A stretch of DNA of 52,049 nt from Oscillospiraceae bacterium (GCA_016286665.1 JAEETX010000009.1:1-52049); one strand, 5' to 3'. Shown: positions 7,647-16,481, numbered from the stretch's first letter. Notes: generated from the letters alone by a model not told the origin. Numbers and translations: made by a program.

Positions 7647-9668
7647 TCACTCCGCCTCGGCTTCGGCCTTGGCGTCGTCGATGATCTTCTGCTGCACCAT
7701 GGCGGGAGCTTCCTCATAGCGAGCGAACTTCAGGCTGAAGGAGCCGCGGCCCTGGGTCATGCTGCGCAGGTCGATGGTGTAGGAGGACATTTCGGCCATG
7801 GGGACCTCCGCCTCGACGATCTGCATCCCGTCGTGGGCGTTCATGCCCAGCACGGTGCCCCGGCGCTTGGAGCTGATATCGCTCATGATATCGCCCAGGT
7901 AGTTGTCGGGGATGGTGACGGTCAGGGTGCCGATGGGCTCCAGGATCACGGGGCTGGCGTTGATCAGTTCCTTGTAAGCCAGACCGGCGGCGGTCTTGAA
8001 GGCCATTTCGGAGGAGTCCACGGGATGGAAGTCGCCGTCATACAGCACGGCCTTCAGATAGACCATGGGATAGCCGGCGAGCACGCCCTTGGCGCAGTTC
8101 TCGCGCAGGCCTTTTTCCACGGCGGGGAAGAAGTTCTTCGGCACGCTGCCGCCGAAGACCTCCTCGGCGAAGATCATGTCTTCCTGCTCCTCCTGGGGCT
8201 CGAAGCGGATCTTCACATCGGCAAACTGGCCGTGACCGCCGGTCTGCTTCTTGTGGCGGCCGTGCGCCTCATACTTTTTGCGGATCTTCTCCCGATAGGG
8301 CACGCGGGCGGGGCTCAGGACCACTTCCACGCCGAATTTACTCTTGAGCTTGGAGCACAGCACATCCAGATGGATGTCGCCGGCGCCGGAAATGACCATC
8401 TGCTTGGTCTCGGCGTTGTTCACCACGGTGAAGGTGGGGTCCTCCTCGCCCAGACGGCTGAGGCCCTGGGCCACCTTGTCGTCCTGCCCCTTGGTCTTGG
8501 GGGCGATGGCCATGGAGTAGCAGGGCTCGGCAAACTCGATGCCGGGGGCGGCCTCGACCTTGCGGGCGTCGCAGAGGGTGTCGCCGGTCTTGGAGTCGCT
8601 GAGCTTGGCAACGGCGCCGAAGTCGCCGCATTCGATCGCCTGCACTTCCACGTTCTTCTTGCCCTGCATCATGTAGATGTGGCCCAGCTTTTCGTTGGCG
8701 CCGGAGCGGGCGTTCACCAGGGTCATGTCGGGGGTGACCCGGCCGGAAATGACCTTAAAGAGGGAGAACTTGCCGAACTGGTCGGAAATGGTCTTATAGA
8801 TGATGGCGCGGGCAGGCTCGTCGGGCTTCACGGGTTCGCCGCCCTCCATGGGCTCGGGGAACAGGTTGACGATAGCGTCCAGCAGGACGGTGGTGCCCAG
8901 GCCGGTCATGGCGCAGCCGCAGAAGACGGGGCAGATTTCCCCCTCGGCAACGCCGGTGCTCAGCGCGCCGTAGACTTCCTCCTGGCTGAGCTCCATGGTC
9001 TCCAGGTACTTGTCCATCAGCTCTTCACTGGTGGAAGCGGCGTTCTCCACCACTTCCTGATACAGCTCCTCCAGCCGGTCGGCGGCCTCGGCGGGGATGG
9101 CGATCTCCTCCCGCTTGCCCTTGACCACGTGGAAAGCCTTCTTGGCGATCACGTCAATGATGCCGGTGACCTTCTCATTCTCGACCACGGGCATGGTGAA
9201 AGCGCTGACGGTGCTGCCGAACTTCTCGCGCAGCTGATTGAAGGTCCGGTCAAAATCCGCATGCTCCTCGTCGGTCTTGGAAATGTAGATGGCGCGGGGC
9301 TTATCGGCATCCTTCAGATATTTCCAGGACTTCTCCGCGCCGACATTCAGGCCGTCCTTGGCGGAAACGCAGATGATGCCGGCGTCGGCGACGCGCAGAG
9401 CCTCCTGCACTTCACCGGCGAAATCGAAGAAGCCCGGCGTATCCAGGATGTTGATCTTGGTTCCCTTGTACTTGGCATAGGCCGTGGCGGTGGAAATGCT
9501 GATCTGGCGTTTGATCTCCTCGGCGTCGAAGTCGCAGACGGAGTTGCCCTCCACCACCTTGCCGAGCCGGTCGGTCATCCCGGTCAGGTTCAGGATGCTC
9601 TCTGCGAGGCTGGTCTTGCCGGTGCTGCCGTGGCCCAGCAGGCATATATTGCGGATTTTCTCAGACAT
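7647..9668 (-). CDS. EF-G-like translational GTPase with altered catalytic motifs
   Basis: A 673-residue protein with the full EF-G domain layout, belonging to an EF-G-like branch found beside the true FusA in many Clostridia. The P-loop is GHGSTGKTS (12-20). The switch II motif reads DTPGFFDF (76-83), where standard EF-G has DTPGHVDF with the GTPase-activating His. The base-recognition motif reads SKTD (130-133) instead of NKxD. The domain IV segment KKQTGGHGQFADV and C-terminal GMQIVEAEVPMAEMSSY are recognisable. I chose the ATG at 9668, preceded by GGAGAGGAATCAC, over an in-frame start 30 bases upstream. Its role is unknown; it may be a slow GTPase acting on the ribosome. It is not a tetracycline-resistance protein by any motif I can see. 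Confidence 0.85.
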   Translation of the reverse strand: MSEKIRNICLLGHGSTGKTSLAESILNLTGMTDRLGKVVEGNSVCDFDAEEIKRQISISTATAYAKYKGTKINILDTPGFFDFAGEVQEALRVADAGIICVSAKDGLNVGAEKSWKYLKDADKPRAIYISKTDEEHADFDRTFNQLREKFGSTVSAFTMPVVENEKVTGIIDVIAKKAFHVVKGKREEIAIPAEAADRLEELYQEVVENAASTSEELMDKYLETMELSQEEVYGALSTGVAEGEICPVFCGCAMTGLGTTVLLDAIVNLFPEPMEGGEPVKPDEPARAIIYKTISDQFGKFSLFKVISGRVTPDMTLVNARSGANEKLGHIYMMQGKKNVEVQAIECGDFGAVAKLSDSKTGDTLCDARKVEAAPGIEFAEPCYSMAIAPKTKGQDDKVAQGLSRLGEEDPTFTVVNNAETKQMVISGAGDIHLDVLCSKLKSKFGVEVVLSPARVPYREKIRKKYEAHGRHKKQTGGHGQFADVKIRFEPQEEQEDMIFAEEVFGGSVPKNFFPAVEKGLRENCAKGVLAGYPMVYLKAVLYDGDFHPVDSSEMAFKTAAGLAYKELINASPVILEPIGTLTVTIPDNYLGDIMSDISSKRRGTVLGMNAHDGMQIVEAEVPMAEMSSYTIDLRSMTQGRGSFSLKFARYEEAPAMVQQKIIDDAKAEAEAE

Positions 9669-9706
9669 GTGATTCCTCTCCTTATTGATTTTCTGCACAG
9701 ATAGTT

Positions 9707-9735
9707 ATTATACACGAATGAACCGTGGAATACAA
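9707..9735 (-). promoter_or_regulatory. Promoter of the EF-G-like gene
   Basis: On the minus strand TTGTAT (9730-9735), 17 bases, TATAAT (9707-9712). The start codon is about 40 bases downstream of the -10 box. The -35 element lies just after the stop of the upstream gene. Confidence 0.72.
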
Positions 9736-9748
9736 GTTTTTTCTTTCC

Positions 9749-12109
9749 TCAGTCGCCCTCGGCGGATTCGGCGATCATCAGCGTGGCGAACGCCCACAGG
9801 AGCATGGCGGCCAGCAGCTTCAGGGGCGCGACCGAGGCGAAAGCGCCGCGGGCGCAGGAGATGAACACGATGGCGATCCCCAGGACCGCGCCCAGCGCCG
9901 TCATCAACAGGGCCCGCCTGGTGACGCGCCACAGGCGGCGGCCGCCCCGCGCCGTTTCCGAATAGTGCCACAGGCCTTCCCGGCTGAGGAGGGCTGCGGG
10001 GATTCCGTCCTCCTCCGGCTCCACGCTCAGCTGATAGCGGTTTTCCGGGGGCAGGAAGGTGATGCTGCCCTCGTTGAGGCGGAATTTCTGGATCATCATG
10101 GAGGGGCTGATATTGAAATCCCGAATGGCGAAGATGGGGCGCATCCGCCCGCTCTCCAGCCGGTACAGCGCGTTCTGTACCGGCTCCTGCGGCAGATAAT
10201 TCACGATAAAGACGCCGCAAAGCTCATGGTCGATGGCGGTATAGACCGCGCCGGCCACGTCCACGCTGCCGGGGACGCGGATGCCCATCAGATTCATGTA
10301 AGCGCTGGTGCCCACCAGCACCTGTTCCTCCCCGATAAAAGCGCAGACGCCGCCCTCCGTTCCGCAGTCGAAATCCTCCACCCGGTAGAGGGGCGCGGCA
10401 TACTGCCGCATGAGCTCGCCGAACACGCGGCGAAGTCCGCTGCCGGTAGCCAGAATGACGCTGCCGGTGTAGGCCACGACCTTTTCCACATGCGCGCCTG
10501 CCAGGACCTTCATCCCGTTGAGAATGACGGAGTTTTCCGGATAGATGTCCAGGTCCCGAATGACCAGGCCCACCGCCTTCGCCATATCCTCCGCGCCCTT
10601 CCAGCCCGCCAGGGCCGCGCCGCTGAGGCTCAGCTTTCTGGCGATCAGGAGGAAGGGACGGGCAAAGACCAGGGAGGCCGTCAGCGCTGCTGCGGCGCTG
10701 CTCAGGGCCGCCAGGCAGTGGGCGAGCGCGCCCGTGCCGGAGAGATAAGCGGCGGCCAGCGCCAGGATGAGCAGCAGCAGCAGGCAGGCCGGGGTCGCCT
10801 TGTGATAGAATCGCTCGGGAAGGTCCGGCTCCGTGCAGCGGTTCAGGAAGCCCTTGGCGGTGCCCAGCTTTTTATTCAGTACGCTGCCCTCCTCTGCCAG
10901 CTTGTCCTCCGAAGAAACCACGGTGGGGATGCTGGCAAGGCGCATGGCACGGATCGTCTCGCGGAAAGCGCTGCGGCGGCAGTAGGCGCCCCAGAGGGCA
11001 AAGGCCAGGGACAGGGCCGCCGTCACATTATAAGGCGCGCCGAAGGAAGCGTTCCGGCCGGAGATCATTAGCGCCGCGTCGACCTCCGCGGCGATCGACG
11101 CCAGCAGGACCAGCGTCTCACATCCCGGCTTGGCGGAAAGGAGGTCTGTCACGCCCTTGGCCAGCACATCCAGCCCCAGCAGCATGACCGCCAGCTGCAT
11201 GGCCGCCAGCAGGATCAGGACGGTCTTTTCCTGCAGGACCCCTTCCCCGCCGCGGCCAAAGCCGCCCAGCAGCATCAGCAGCACCATCACGGCGCAGAGC
11301 GCGAAAGCGGGGATCATCCGCCTCCGAAGTGAGGCGACGCCGGAGGCAAACTGTTTCGCGGCCTCCTCCACCGTCAGCTCCGGACGGGGTTCATGTTCTC
11401 TGGCCCGCGCCTCCTTGCGCTGGAGGGCTTTTTCTTCCCTCTGCTGCTTTCTCCGCCGGGCTTTTTCCTCTTTCGCTTCCCGCTTCTGCCGTTTCCGTTC
11501 CTCCCGCTCCAGGCGCCCGGCTTCCGCTTCGTCCTCCCCGGGCTGTTCCGGCTCCGCCGGGGTTTCCGGTTCAGGTTCTTCCGGCTTTGGTCCTTCCGGC
11601 TCGGGTTCTTCCGTTTCCGGTGGGGCTTCCGTTTCGTCCGGCGCAGGCCCGGACGGCGCGGGGGGCTGTTCCGCTTCCGCTTCCGGCGGGACCTCCGCGC
11701 TTTCTTCTTCCGGCGACTCCCCGACGGACGGCGCGTCCGCGGCGGGAAGCTCCTCCGGCTCCGGCTCCGCGACTTCCGGTTCACCGGCCTCCGGTTCATC
11801 AGTCCCCGGTTCTTCCGGGCTCGGGGCTTCGGAAGCTTCTTCTGCTTCCGGCGGGGAAGCCTCCGCTTCGGCTGCTTCGGCCGTTTCCGGCGCAGGCTCC
11901 TCCTGCGCAGGCTCCTCCAGCTCCGCTTCCACGCTTTGCTTCATCTCCCGGATGATCTCCTCCGCGCGCTTTTCCAGCTCCTCCTTGCTCAGGCGGCGCT
12001 CATTGCGGATGAAGGCCTCCGATTTATACTCCGAAAGAATGGAAGCCAGGGAATACGTCTCGGCAGGCGCTTCCGAACTATTCAGTTTTTCAGGGCTCTG
12101 CTCCGACAT
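9749..12109 (-). CDS. Degenerate P-type ATPase-like membrane protein with acidic N-terminal extension
   Basis: A 786-residue protein. Residues 1-55 are ordinary, 60-200 are a Glu/Pro/Ala-rich acidic stretch, and 200-245 are a Lys/Arg/Glu-rich charged segment. From 264 on there are several membrane helices in a P1B-ATPase-like order: KPGCETLVLLASIAAEVDAA resembles the conserved helix of heavy-metal ATPases; the pair before FARPFLLIARKL resembles the ion-site helix; GWKGAEDMAKAVGLVIRDLD matches the position of the phosphorylation loop; EEQVLVGTSAYMNLMGI matches the nucleotide-domain GN strand. The catalytic signatures are gone: DKTGT is replaced by DLDIY, TGD by IRD, and neither a TGE actuator motif nor GDGxND is present. 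It therefore cannot be an ordinary ion pump. Function unknown. It follows rlmB by 40 bases. Confidence 0.7.
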   Translation of the reverse strand: MSEQSPEKLNSSEAPAETYSLASILSEYKSEAFIRNERRLSKEELEKRAEEIIREMKQSVEAELEEPAQEEPAPETAEAAEAEASPPEAEEASEAPSPEEPGTDEPEAGEPEVAEPEPEELPAADAPSVGESPEEESAEVPPEAEAEQPPAPSGPAPDETEAPPETEEPEPEGPKPEEPEPETPAEPEQPGEDEAEAGRLEREERKRQKREAKEEKARRRKQQREEKALQRKEARAREHEPRPELTVEEAAKQFASGVASLRRRMIPAFALCAVMVLLMLLGGFGRGGEGVLQEKTVLILLAAMQLAVMLLGLDVLAKGVTDLLSAKPGCETLVLLASIAAEVDAALMISGRNASFGAPYNVTAALSLAFALWGAYCRRSAFRETIRAMRLASIPTVVSSEDKLAEEGSVLNKKLGTAKGFLNRCTEPDLPERFYHKATPACLLLLLILALAAAYLSGTGALAHCLAALSSAAAALTASLVFARPFLLIARKLSLSGAALAGWKGAEDMAKAVGLVIRDLDIYPENSVILNGMKVLAGAHVEKVVAYTGSVILATGSGLRRVFGELMRQYAAPLYRVEDFDCGTEGGVCAFIGEEQVLVGTSAYMNLMGIRVPGSVDVAGAVYTAIDHELCGVFIVNYLPQEPVQNALYRLESGRMRPIFAIRDFNISPSMMIQKFRLNEGSITFLPPENRYQLSVEPEEDGIPAALLSREGLWHYSETARGGRRLWRVTRRALLMTALGAVLGIAIVFISCARGAFASVAPLKLLAAMLLWAFATLMIAESAEGD

Positions 12110-12149
12110 ATGTTTACCTTCTTAACTGACTGCCTGACAGCAAAATGAA

Positions 12150-12905
12150 TCAGCCGATCCTCTGACGGACCGCTTCAAACAAGACGATCGCCGCGGCATT
12201 GGATGCGTTCAGGGAGGACACCCTGCCCCGCAGGGGGATGGACAGAAGAAAATCGCAGCTTTCCCGTGTCAGGCGGGACATGCCGCTGCCCTCCGAGCCG
12301 ATGACCAGCGCGGCGGGCCCCTTCAGGTCGGCGTCCCACAGGGTCTTGTCCCCATCCGCCGCCGTGCCGAAGATCCAGACCCCCGCCTGCTGCAGCTCCT
12401 TCAGCGCGGCGGCCAGGTTGCCCACCCGGGCCACGGCCATGTGCTCCACCGCGCCGGCGGAGGTCTTCTCCACCACGGCGGTGACGCCGGCGCTGCGGTG
12501 CCTGGGAATGACGACGCCGTGGGCGCCGGCGCATTCCGCGGTGCGGATGATGGCCCCCAGGTTATGGGGATCGGAAATTTCGTCGCAGACGACGATCAGC
12601 GGCGCCTCACCCTTCTGCGCCGCCAGGGCCAGGATGTCGGCCACGCTGGAATACTCCCGCACGGCGGCTACGGCGACGACCCCCTGATGGGCGTGGGTCA
12701 CGCTCATCGCATCCAGCTTGCGCCGGTCCACCTCGGAGATGACCGCGCCGGCGGCCTTTCCCTTTTGGGCGATGAAACGGAGGGCCTTGTCCTGCTCGCC
12801 GCGGGCTATGTAGATCTTATCCAGAGGCCGCCCGGCCTTCAGGGCTTCCATCACGGCGTTTTTGCCCTCGATCCGGTCCTCTGCTTCTTTGAAATTCTCT
12901 GCCAT
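12150..12905 (-). CDS. rlmB: 23S rRNA (guanosine-2'-O)-methyltransferase RlmB-like (TrmH family)
   Basis: A 251-residue SPOUT-class methyltransferase that 2'-O-methylates a guanosine in 23S rRNA. Residues 10-75 form the small L30e-like RNA-binding domain (RIEGKNAVMEALKAGRPLDK). The knotted SAM site is shown by SDPHNLGAIIRTAECAGA, ALVIGSEGSGMSRLT and LSIPLRGRVSSLNASNAA, the three SpoU motifs. The length fits RlmB. The ATG at 12905 has GGAG upstream. The usual clostridial neighbour is cysS, which is not here. A related 2'-O-methyltransferase specificity is possible. Confidence 0.92.
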   Translation of the reverse strand: MAENFKEAEDRIEGKNAVMEALKAGRPLDKIYIARGEQDKALRFIAQKGKAAGAVISEVDRRKLDAMSVTHAHQGVVAVAAVREYSSVADILALAAQKGEAPLIVVCDEISDPHNLGAIIRTAECAGAHGVVIPRHRSAGVTAVVEKTSAGAVEHMAVARVGNLAAALKELQQAGVWIFGTAADGDKTLWDADLKGPAALVIGSEGSGMSRLTRESCDFLLSIPLRGRVSSLNASNAAAIVLFEAVRQRIG

Positions 12906-12945
12906 GATTTGCTCCGATAGTAATCCTATGGTATCAAGTTTCGTT

Positions 12946-12974
12946 ATTATATCACAGGGATGGGGCTGTGGAAA
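12946..12974 (-). promoter_or_regulatory. Promoter of rlmB
   Basis: On the minus strand TTTCCA (12969-12974), 17 bases, TATAAT (12946-12951). The -35 is weak and the -10 is perfect. Confidence 0.6.
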
Positions 12975-13017
12975 GTGTAAATTTTCTGTTTCTTCGACGG
13001 ATGATCCGTTTCTTCCG

Positions 13018-13046
13018 TGGACAATCCGGCCAAAATCATGTAGAAT
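13018..13046 (+). promoter_or_regulatory. Promoter of the rhomboid-like gene
   Basis: TGGACA (13018-13023), 17 bases, TAGAAT (13041-13046). The start codon is only 20 bases after the -10 box, so the leader is very short, just long enough for the GGAGG at 13053-13057. Confidence 0.68.
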
Positions 13047-13065
13047 ACCCCCGGAGGCAGAAAAA

Positions 13066-13914
13066 ATGAAGTTTTTGGAACGCTTTGACCGCGGCGTCAG
13101 CCGCTTTCTCTACAAACATCCCAATTTCGGCATTCCCCGGCTGATGCTCTATCTCATCATCGGCAACGCCCTGGTCTATGTTTTCTCCATGATGGACCGG
13201 ACGGGGATGCTGGCCTATTGGCTGTGCCTGATCCCTTCCCGGCTTTATGCGGGGGAAGTCTGGCGGCTGGTGACCTTCGTCTTCGTGCCGCAAACCTCCG
13301 GTATCTGGCTGATCATCGAGCTGTATTTTTATTACATGATCGGCAGCACGCTGGAGCGGGCCTGGGGCGCGGGGAAATTCACCGTCTATTATCTCTGCGG
13401 CATGGTCATCACCATCGTCTACGGCATCCTGGCCGGCCTTATCACCGGGCGGAACCTCGTCCTCACCGGTCACTTTCTGAATCTCTCCATGTTCTTCGCC
13501 TATGCCACCCTCTGGCCGGACAATCAATTCCTGCTGTTCTTCTTCATCCCCGTCAAGGTCAAATGGATCGCGTATTTCGAAGCCGCCTATTATCTGGTGA
13601 TGATGGTCGTCGGGCGGACGCTCCTGCCTCTGACGGGCTTCGCCAACTGCTTCCTGTTCTGCGGAAGCAGCCTGCTGGCTTCCCTCAAGCTCCTGCGCAT
13701 GCGGCACAGCGGCACCGCCCGCCGGTTCCGCAGAAATATCAAGCGCGCCGAAAACGGGCAGAACGCCCAGACCTACACCCGCAAGTGCGCCGTATGCGGG
13801 CGGACGGACACGGATCACCCGGAGCTGGAATTCCGCTATTGCTCCCAGTGCGTGGGCTATCACTGCTTCTGTTCCGACCATATCCACAGCCACATCCATT
13901 TCACGGAGCCCTGA
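13066..13914 (+). CDS. Rhomboid-like membrane protein (probable pseudoprotease) with Cys/His-rich tail
   Basis: A 282-residue protein with about six membrane helices and the rhomboid fold signature GSTLERAWGAGKFTVYYLCG (the E-x-x-W-G-x-x-xF helix region). The position expected for the catalytic GxSG reads TGHFLNLSM, and the helix expected to carry the catalytic His reads GFANCFLFCGSS, so I see neither active-site residue in its usual place. The C-terminal 45 residues carry CAVCG, then YCSQC, then CFCSDHIHSHIH, a likely zinc-binding module in the cytoplasm. The ATG at 13066 follows GGAGG; a longer in-frame reading upstream overlaps the promoter and is rejected. It may be a membrane chaperone-like derlin/iRhom analogue; this is inference. 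Confidence 0.72.
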   Translation: MKFLERFDRGVSRFLYKHPNFGIPRLMLYLIIGNALVYVFSMMDRTGMLAYWLCLIPSRLYAGEVWRLVTFVFVPQTSGIWLIIELYFYYMIGSTLERAWGAGKFTVYYLCGMVITIVYGILAGLITGRNLVLTGHFLNLSMFFAYATLWPDNQFLLFFFIPVKVKWIAYFEAAYYLVMMVVGRTLLPLTGFANCFLFCGSSLLASLKLLRMRHSGTARRFRRNIKRAENGQNAQTYTRKCAVCGRTDTDHPELEFRYCSQCVGYHCFCSDHIHSHIHFTEP

Positions 13915-13931
13915 TGCGAATCCTCCCGACA

Positions 13932-13962
13932 AAAACCCGCAGGCAAGCCGCCTGCGGGTTTT
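13932..13962. terminator. Bidirectional terminator
   Basis: AAAACCCGCAGGC / GCCTGCGGGTTTT, a 13-bp perfect stem with a 5-base loop, between the convergent rhomboid-like gene and the dipeptidase gene. Tails are U-rich both ways. Confidence 0.9.
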
Positions 13963-13975
13963 CGATTCGGATGTG

Positions 13976-15388
13976 TCAGGTGCAGATTTCGTAGATCACA
14001 TGGGCGTAGATTTTGATCGCGGTCAGCATATCCGCGATGTTCATCCGCTCGTTGGCGCTGTGAAGATTGGTCTCAAAGCCCGGCATGGCCGCTCCGAAGG
14101 CCACGCCGCCGGGAATGTCGTGGACATAGGTGCCGCCGCCCATGGCGATGCATTCGCCCTTTCTGCCGGTGTAAAGCTCATAGCTGCGGAGCATCGACTG
14201 CACAAAGGGCGTGTCGCCCGGTGTGTGGTGCGGCGGGCGCATGTTACCCAGAAAATCGAATCCGGCCTCGCAGAAGCGCTTCTCCGCGACGCTGCGGCAG
14301 TTTTCCTCCGTCGCGCAGAGGGGGGCGCGGCTGTCGAAGCTGCCCTCGCAGCCCTCCTCCGTCAGCCGGAAAAGACTGAACGCGAGGGTCAGCGCCCCGG
14401 AAATCTCGTCCGCCATGGCGATCCCCAGGGCCTTGCCCGCCCCGTCGCCGTGGGGCAGCAGCTCTCCCAGCGCGCGGAGCGCTTCCGCGGAAGCGCACTT
14501 CGCCAGCGGAAGCGCGTTCAGCAGGGCGATCAGGGCGGTGATGCCGTTGCGCCCCTGGTCCGGGGTCGAGGCGTGGGTTCCCAGGCCGCGCACGGCGATG
14601 CGTACGCCGCCCGGCGCCTCCGTCACCGTCAGGGCCACGTCCAGCTGCGCCGCCAGAGGCGCGCAGATCCTTTCCGCTTCCGCCTTCGTCACGCCCAGCA
14701 CGACGGCGGCGGCGTCCGCCGGGAGGACATTGATGCGGAAGCCGCCTTCCAAGCTGCTGACCCTGGGCAGAACGCCCGACGGGGCCCAGCTGCGGCGGAA
14801 GGAGCCCACGAAGCCGCCCTTTTCCGTGTTGATCACCGGAAAGTCTGCGTCCGGCGAAAAGGTGCACGGGGCGCTCTTTTCCCGCTCATAGTAGTAGCGG
14901 ATATCCCGTGAGCCGCTCTCCTCGTCCGTGCCGAGGATGAGGCGGACATTCTTTTTCAGCTCCCCGGCCGCCACATCGCGGACGCAGGCCATGGCATACA
15001 AGGCCGCCACGGCGGGGCCCTTGTCGTCGTCGGTGCCCCGTCCGTAAAGGCAGCCGTCCTTCTCCACCGCGGTATAAGGGTCCGTGTCCCAGCCCTCTCC
15101 TTCGCCCACCACGTCCAGATGGGCCAGGATATCCAGCGCCGTCTCCCCGGGCAGGAGGTCGGCGGTCATCACATAGCCGTCATAATTCCGGGTGAGGAAG
15201 CCGTGCTCTCCGGCGAGCTTCAGGGCTTCTGCCAACGCTTCGGCAGGGCCTTCGCCGAAGGGCATGCCCTCCTTTCCCTCGCCGCCGACGCTTCGGACGG
15301 CCACCAGCCGCGCCACATCCCGCAGGTATTCCTCCCGGTGCGCGTCAACCCACCGGCTGATTCTCTCCCGTATCGCCGTTTGTTCCAT
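13976..15388 (-). CDS. pepV: M20-family dipeptidase (PepV-like)
   Basis: A 470-residue zinc dipeptidase, the normal PepV size, probably cytosolic (no signal peptide). Metal ligands are seen in LAHLDVVGEGEGW (His and Asp) and in GRGTDDDKGP; TDEESGSRDI carries the catalytic Glu and a ligand Glu; a late His occurs in GTYVHDIPGG. It would release amino acids from dipeptides imported or generated in the cell. The ATG at 15388 is preceded by GGAGGAATGGAAG. The upstream SLH gene ends 44 bases inside this frame, so the two are co-transcribed. Confidence 0.9.
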   Translation of the reverse strand: MEQTAIRERISRWVDAHREEYLRDVARLVAVRSVGGEGKEGMPFGEGPAEALAEALKLAGEHGFLTRNYDGYVMTADLLPGETALDILAHLDVVGEGEGWDTDPYTAVEKDGCLYGRGTDDDKGPAVAALYAMACVRDVAAGELKKNVRLILGTDEESGSRDIRYYYEREKSAPCTFSPDADFPVINTEKGGFVGSFRRSWAPSGVLPRVSSLEGGFRINVLPADAAAVVLGVTKAEAERICAPLAAQLDVALTVTEAPGGVRIAVRGLGTHASTPDQGRNGITALIALLNALPLAKCASAEALRALGELLPHGDGAGKALGIAMADEISGALTLAFSLFRLTEEGCEGSFDSRAPLCATEENCRSVAEKRFCEAGFDFLGNMRPPHHTPGDTPFVQSMLRSYELYTGRKGECIAMGGGTYVHDIPGGVAFGAAMPGFETNLHSANERMNIADMLTAIKIYAHVIYEICT

Positions 15389-16481
15389 TCTTCCATTCCT
15401 CCGTTTTTTCCATGAGCCGCGCGATCACGGCGCACATTTCCGCCCTGGTGGCCGTCCCGCCGGGATCGAAGCTCCCGTCCTCCCTGCCGTTGATGAGTCC
15501 GCAGCGGCGGGATTTCAGCACGGCCTCCAGCGCCCATGCGCTGATGCGCCCTTCATCGGTGAAGGGCGGAACATGCGTCTCCTCCGGAAGGAGAAGCTCA
15601 TAGGATTCGCAGTACCGGATCAGGATCAGGGCCATCTGCTCCCGCGTGATCTCCCGGTTGGGGCCGAAGGTGCCGTCCTCATAGCCGTTGACGACGCCGC
15701 TGATGGAGGCCCAGGTCACATAAGGCGCAAACCAGTCCCCCTCATGCACGTCGGCAAAGCCGATGGGTGCGGTGAAGTCCTCATGCAGGCCGTACATCCG
15801 GCCAAGGACCGTCACGAACATGGCGCGCGTCACCTTGCGTTCCGGCTCAAAATGGTGCGCGTCCATGCCCTTGACCAGCCCGGCTTCCGCCAGCGTGACC
15901 ACCTGGCCGCGGCTCCAATGGCCCTCCAGGTCCAAAAAGCGCTCCGAAATATCGAAATCACCGGTCGTTTCCGCGAGATAGCGGCCATCCACAAACCCCG
16001 CCGAGCCGGAAGCGTAGAAGCGGATCAGCGCTTCCGCTCCCTCGGCGGCAAAATACCGCCGGTTGGGGATCAGCAATTCCCCTTCCCTGCACACGCGGCT
16101 CTCGGCAAGATCGATCACCTCGCCGGTGTAGATATGCAGCCGGGCGACGCCCTCCGACAGCAAAAACGTGCCGAAGGGGGCCATGCGAACGCTTCCCCCG
16201 TCCTCCAGGCGCAGGGGAACAAAACCGTCAGCCAGGTCCCAGCCGTTCTCCTCCGGCAGCCGGAGAGCATCCAGCCGGGCAGAATAATCCTCCGCCAGCG
16301 CTGCCAGCCCGTCTTCCGTTTCCCGCGCGAAGGTGTCCTGCAGGCGGGCAAGGAGCGTGTGGAAAAGATAGCTGACGGATACCAGAGGGTCGTCCGCGCC
16401 GCCGGCTGCGGCCGCCGTCCCCACAAGGACGCCGAACAGGATCACCAGGCACAGCCCCAGCGCCCAAAGCTTCTTACGCAT
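15345..16481 (-). CDS. Secreted S-layer homology (SLH) domain protein
   Basis: A 378-residue protein with a signal peptide (RKKLWALGLCLVILFGVLVG) starting at an ATG with GGAGG just upstream; a longer in-frame start at 16538 lies upstream of the promoter's -10 and is rejected. The first half (to about residue 180) shows no family I know. The second half has three SLH repeats: LDLEGHWSRGQVVTLAEAG, ADVHEGDWFAPYVTWASISG and DEGRISAWALEAVLKSRRCG, each followed by a GxEDGTFxPxxxxTRxxM-type segment. SLH triplets anchor proteins to secondary cell-wall polymer. The 3' end overlaps pepV by 44 bases. Role of the N-terminal half unknown. Confidence 0.85.
   Translation of the reverse strand: MRKKLWALGLCLVILFGVLVGTAAAAGGADDPLVSVSYLFHTLLARLQDTFARETEDGLAALAEDYSARLDALRLPEENGWDLADGFVPLRLEDGGSVRMAPFGTFLLSEGVARLHIYTGEVIDLAESRVCREGELLIPNRRYFAAEGAEALIRFYASGSAGFVDGRYLAETTGDFDISERFLDLEGHWSRGQVVTLAEAGLVKGMDAHHFEPERKVTRAMFVTVLGRMYGLHEDFTAPIGFADVHEGDWFAPYVTWASISGVVNGYEDGTFGPNREITREQMALILIRYCESYELLLPEETHVPPFTDEGRISAWALEAVLKSRRCGLINGREDGSFDPGGTATRAEMCAVIARLMEKTEEWKNGTNGDTGENQPVG

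Noticed and set aside
7833-9704. Long plus-strand open frame opposite the EF-G-like gene
   Set aside because: His/Gly/Leu-rich nonsense composition, no ribosome site, and the opposite strand is a recognised GTPase.
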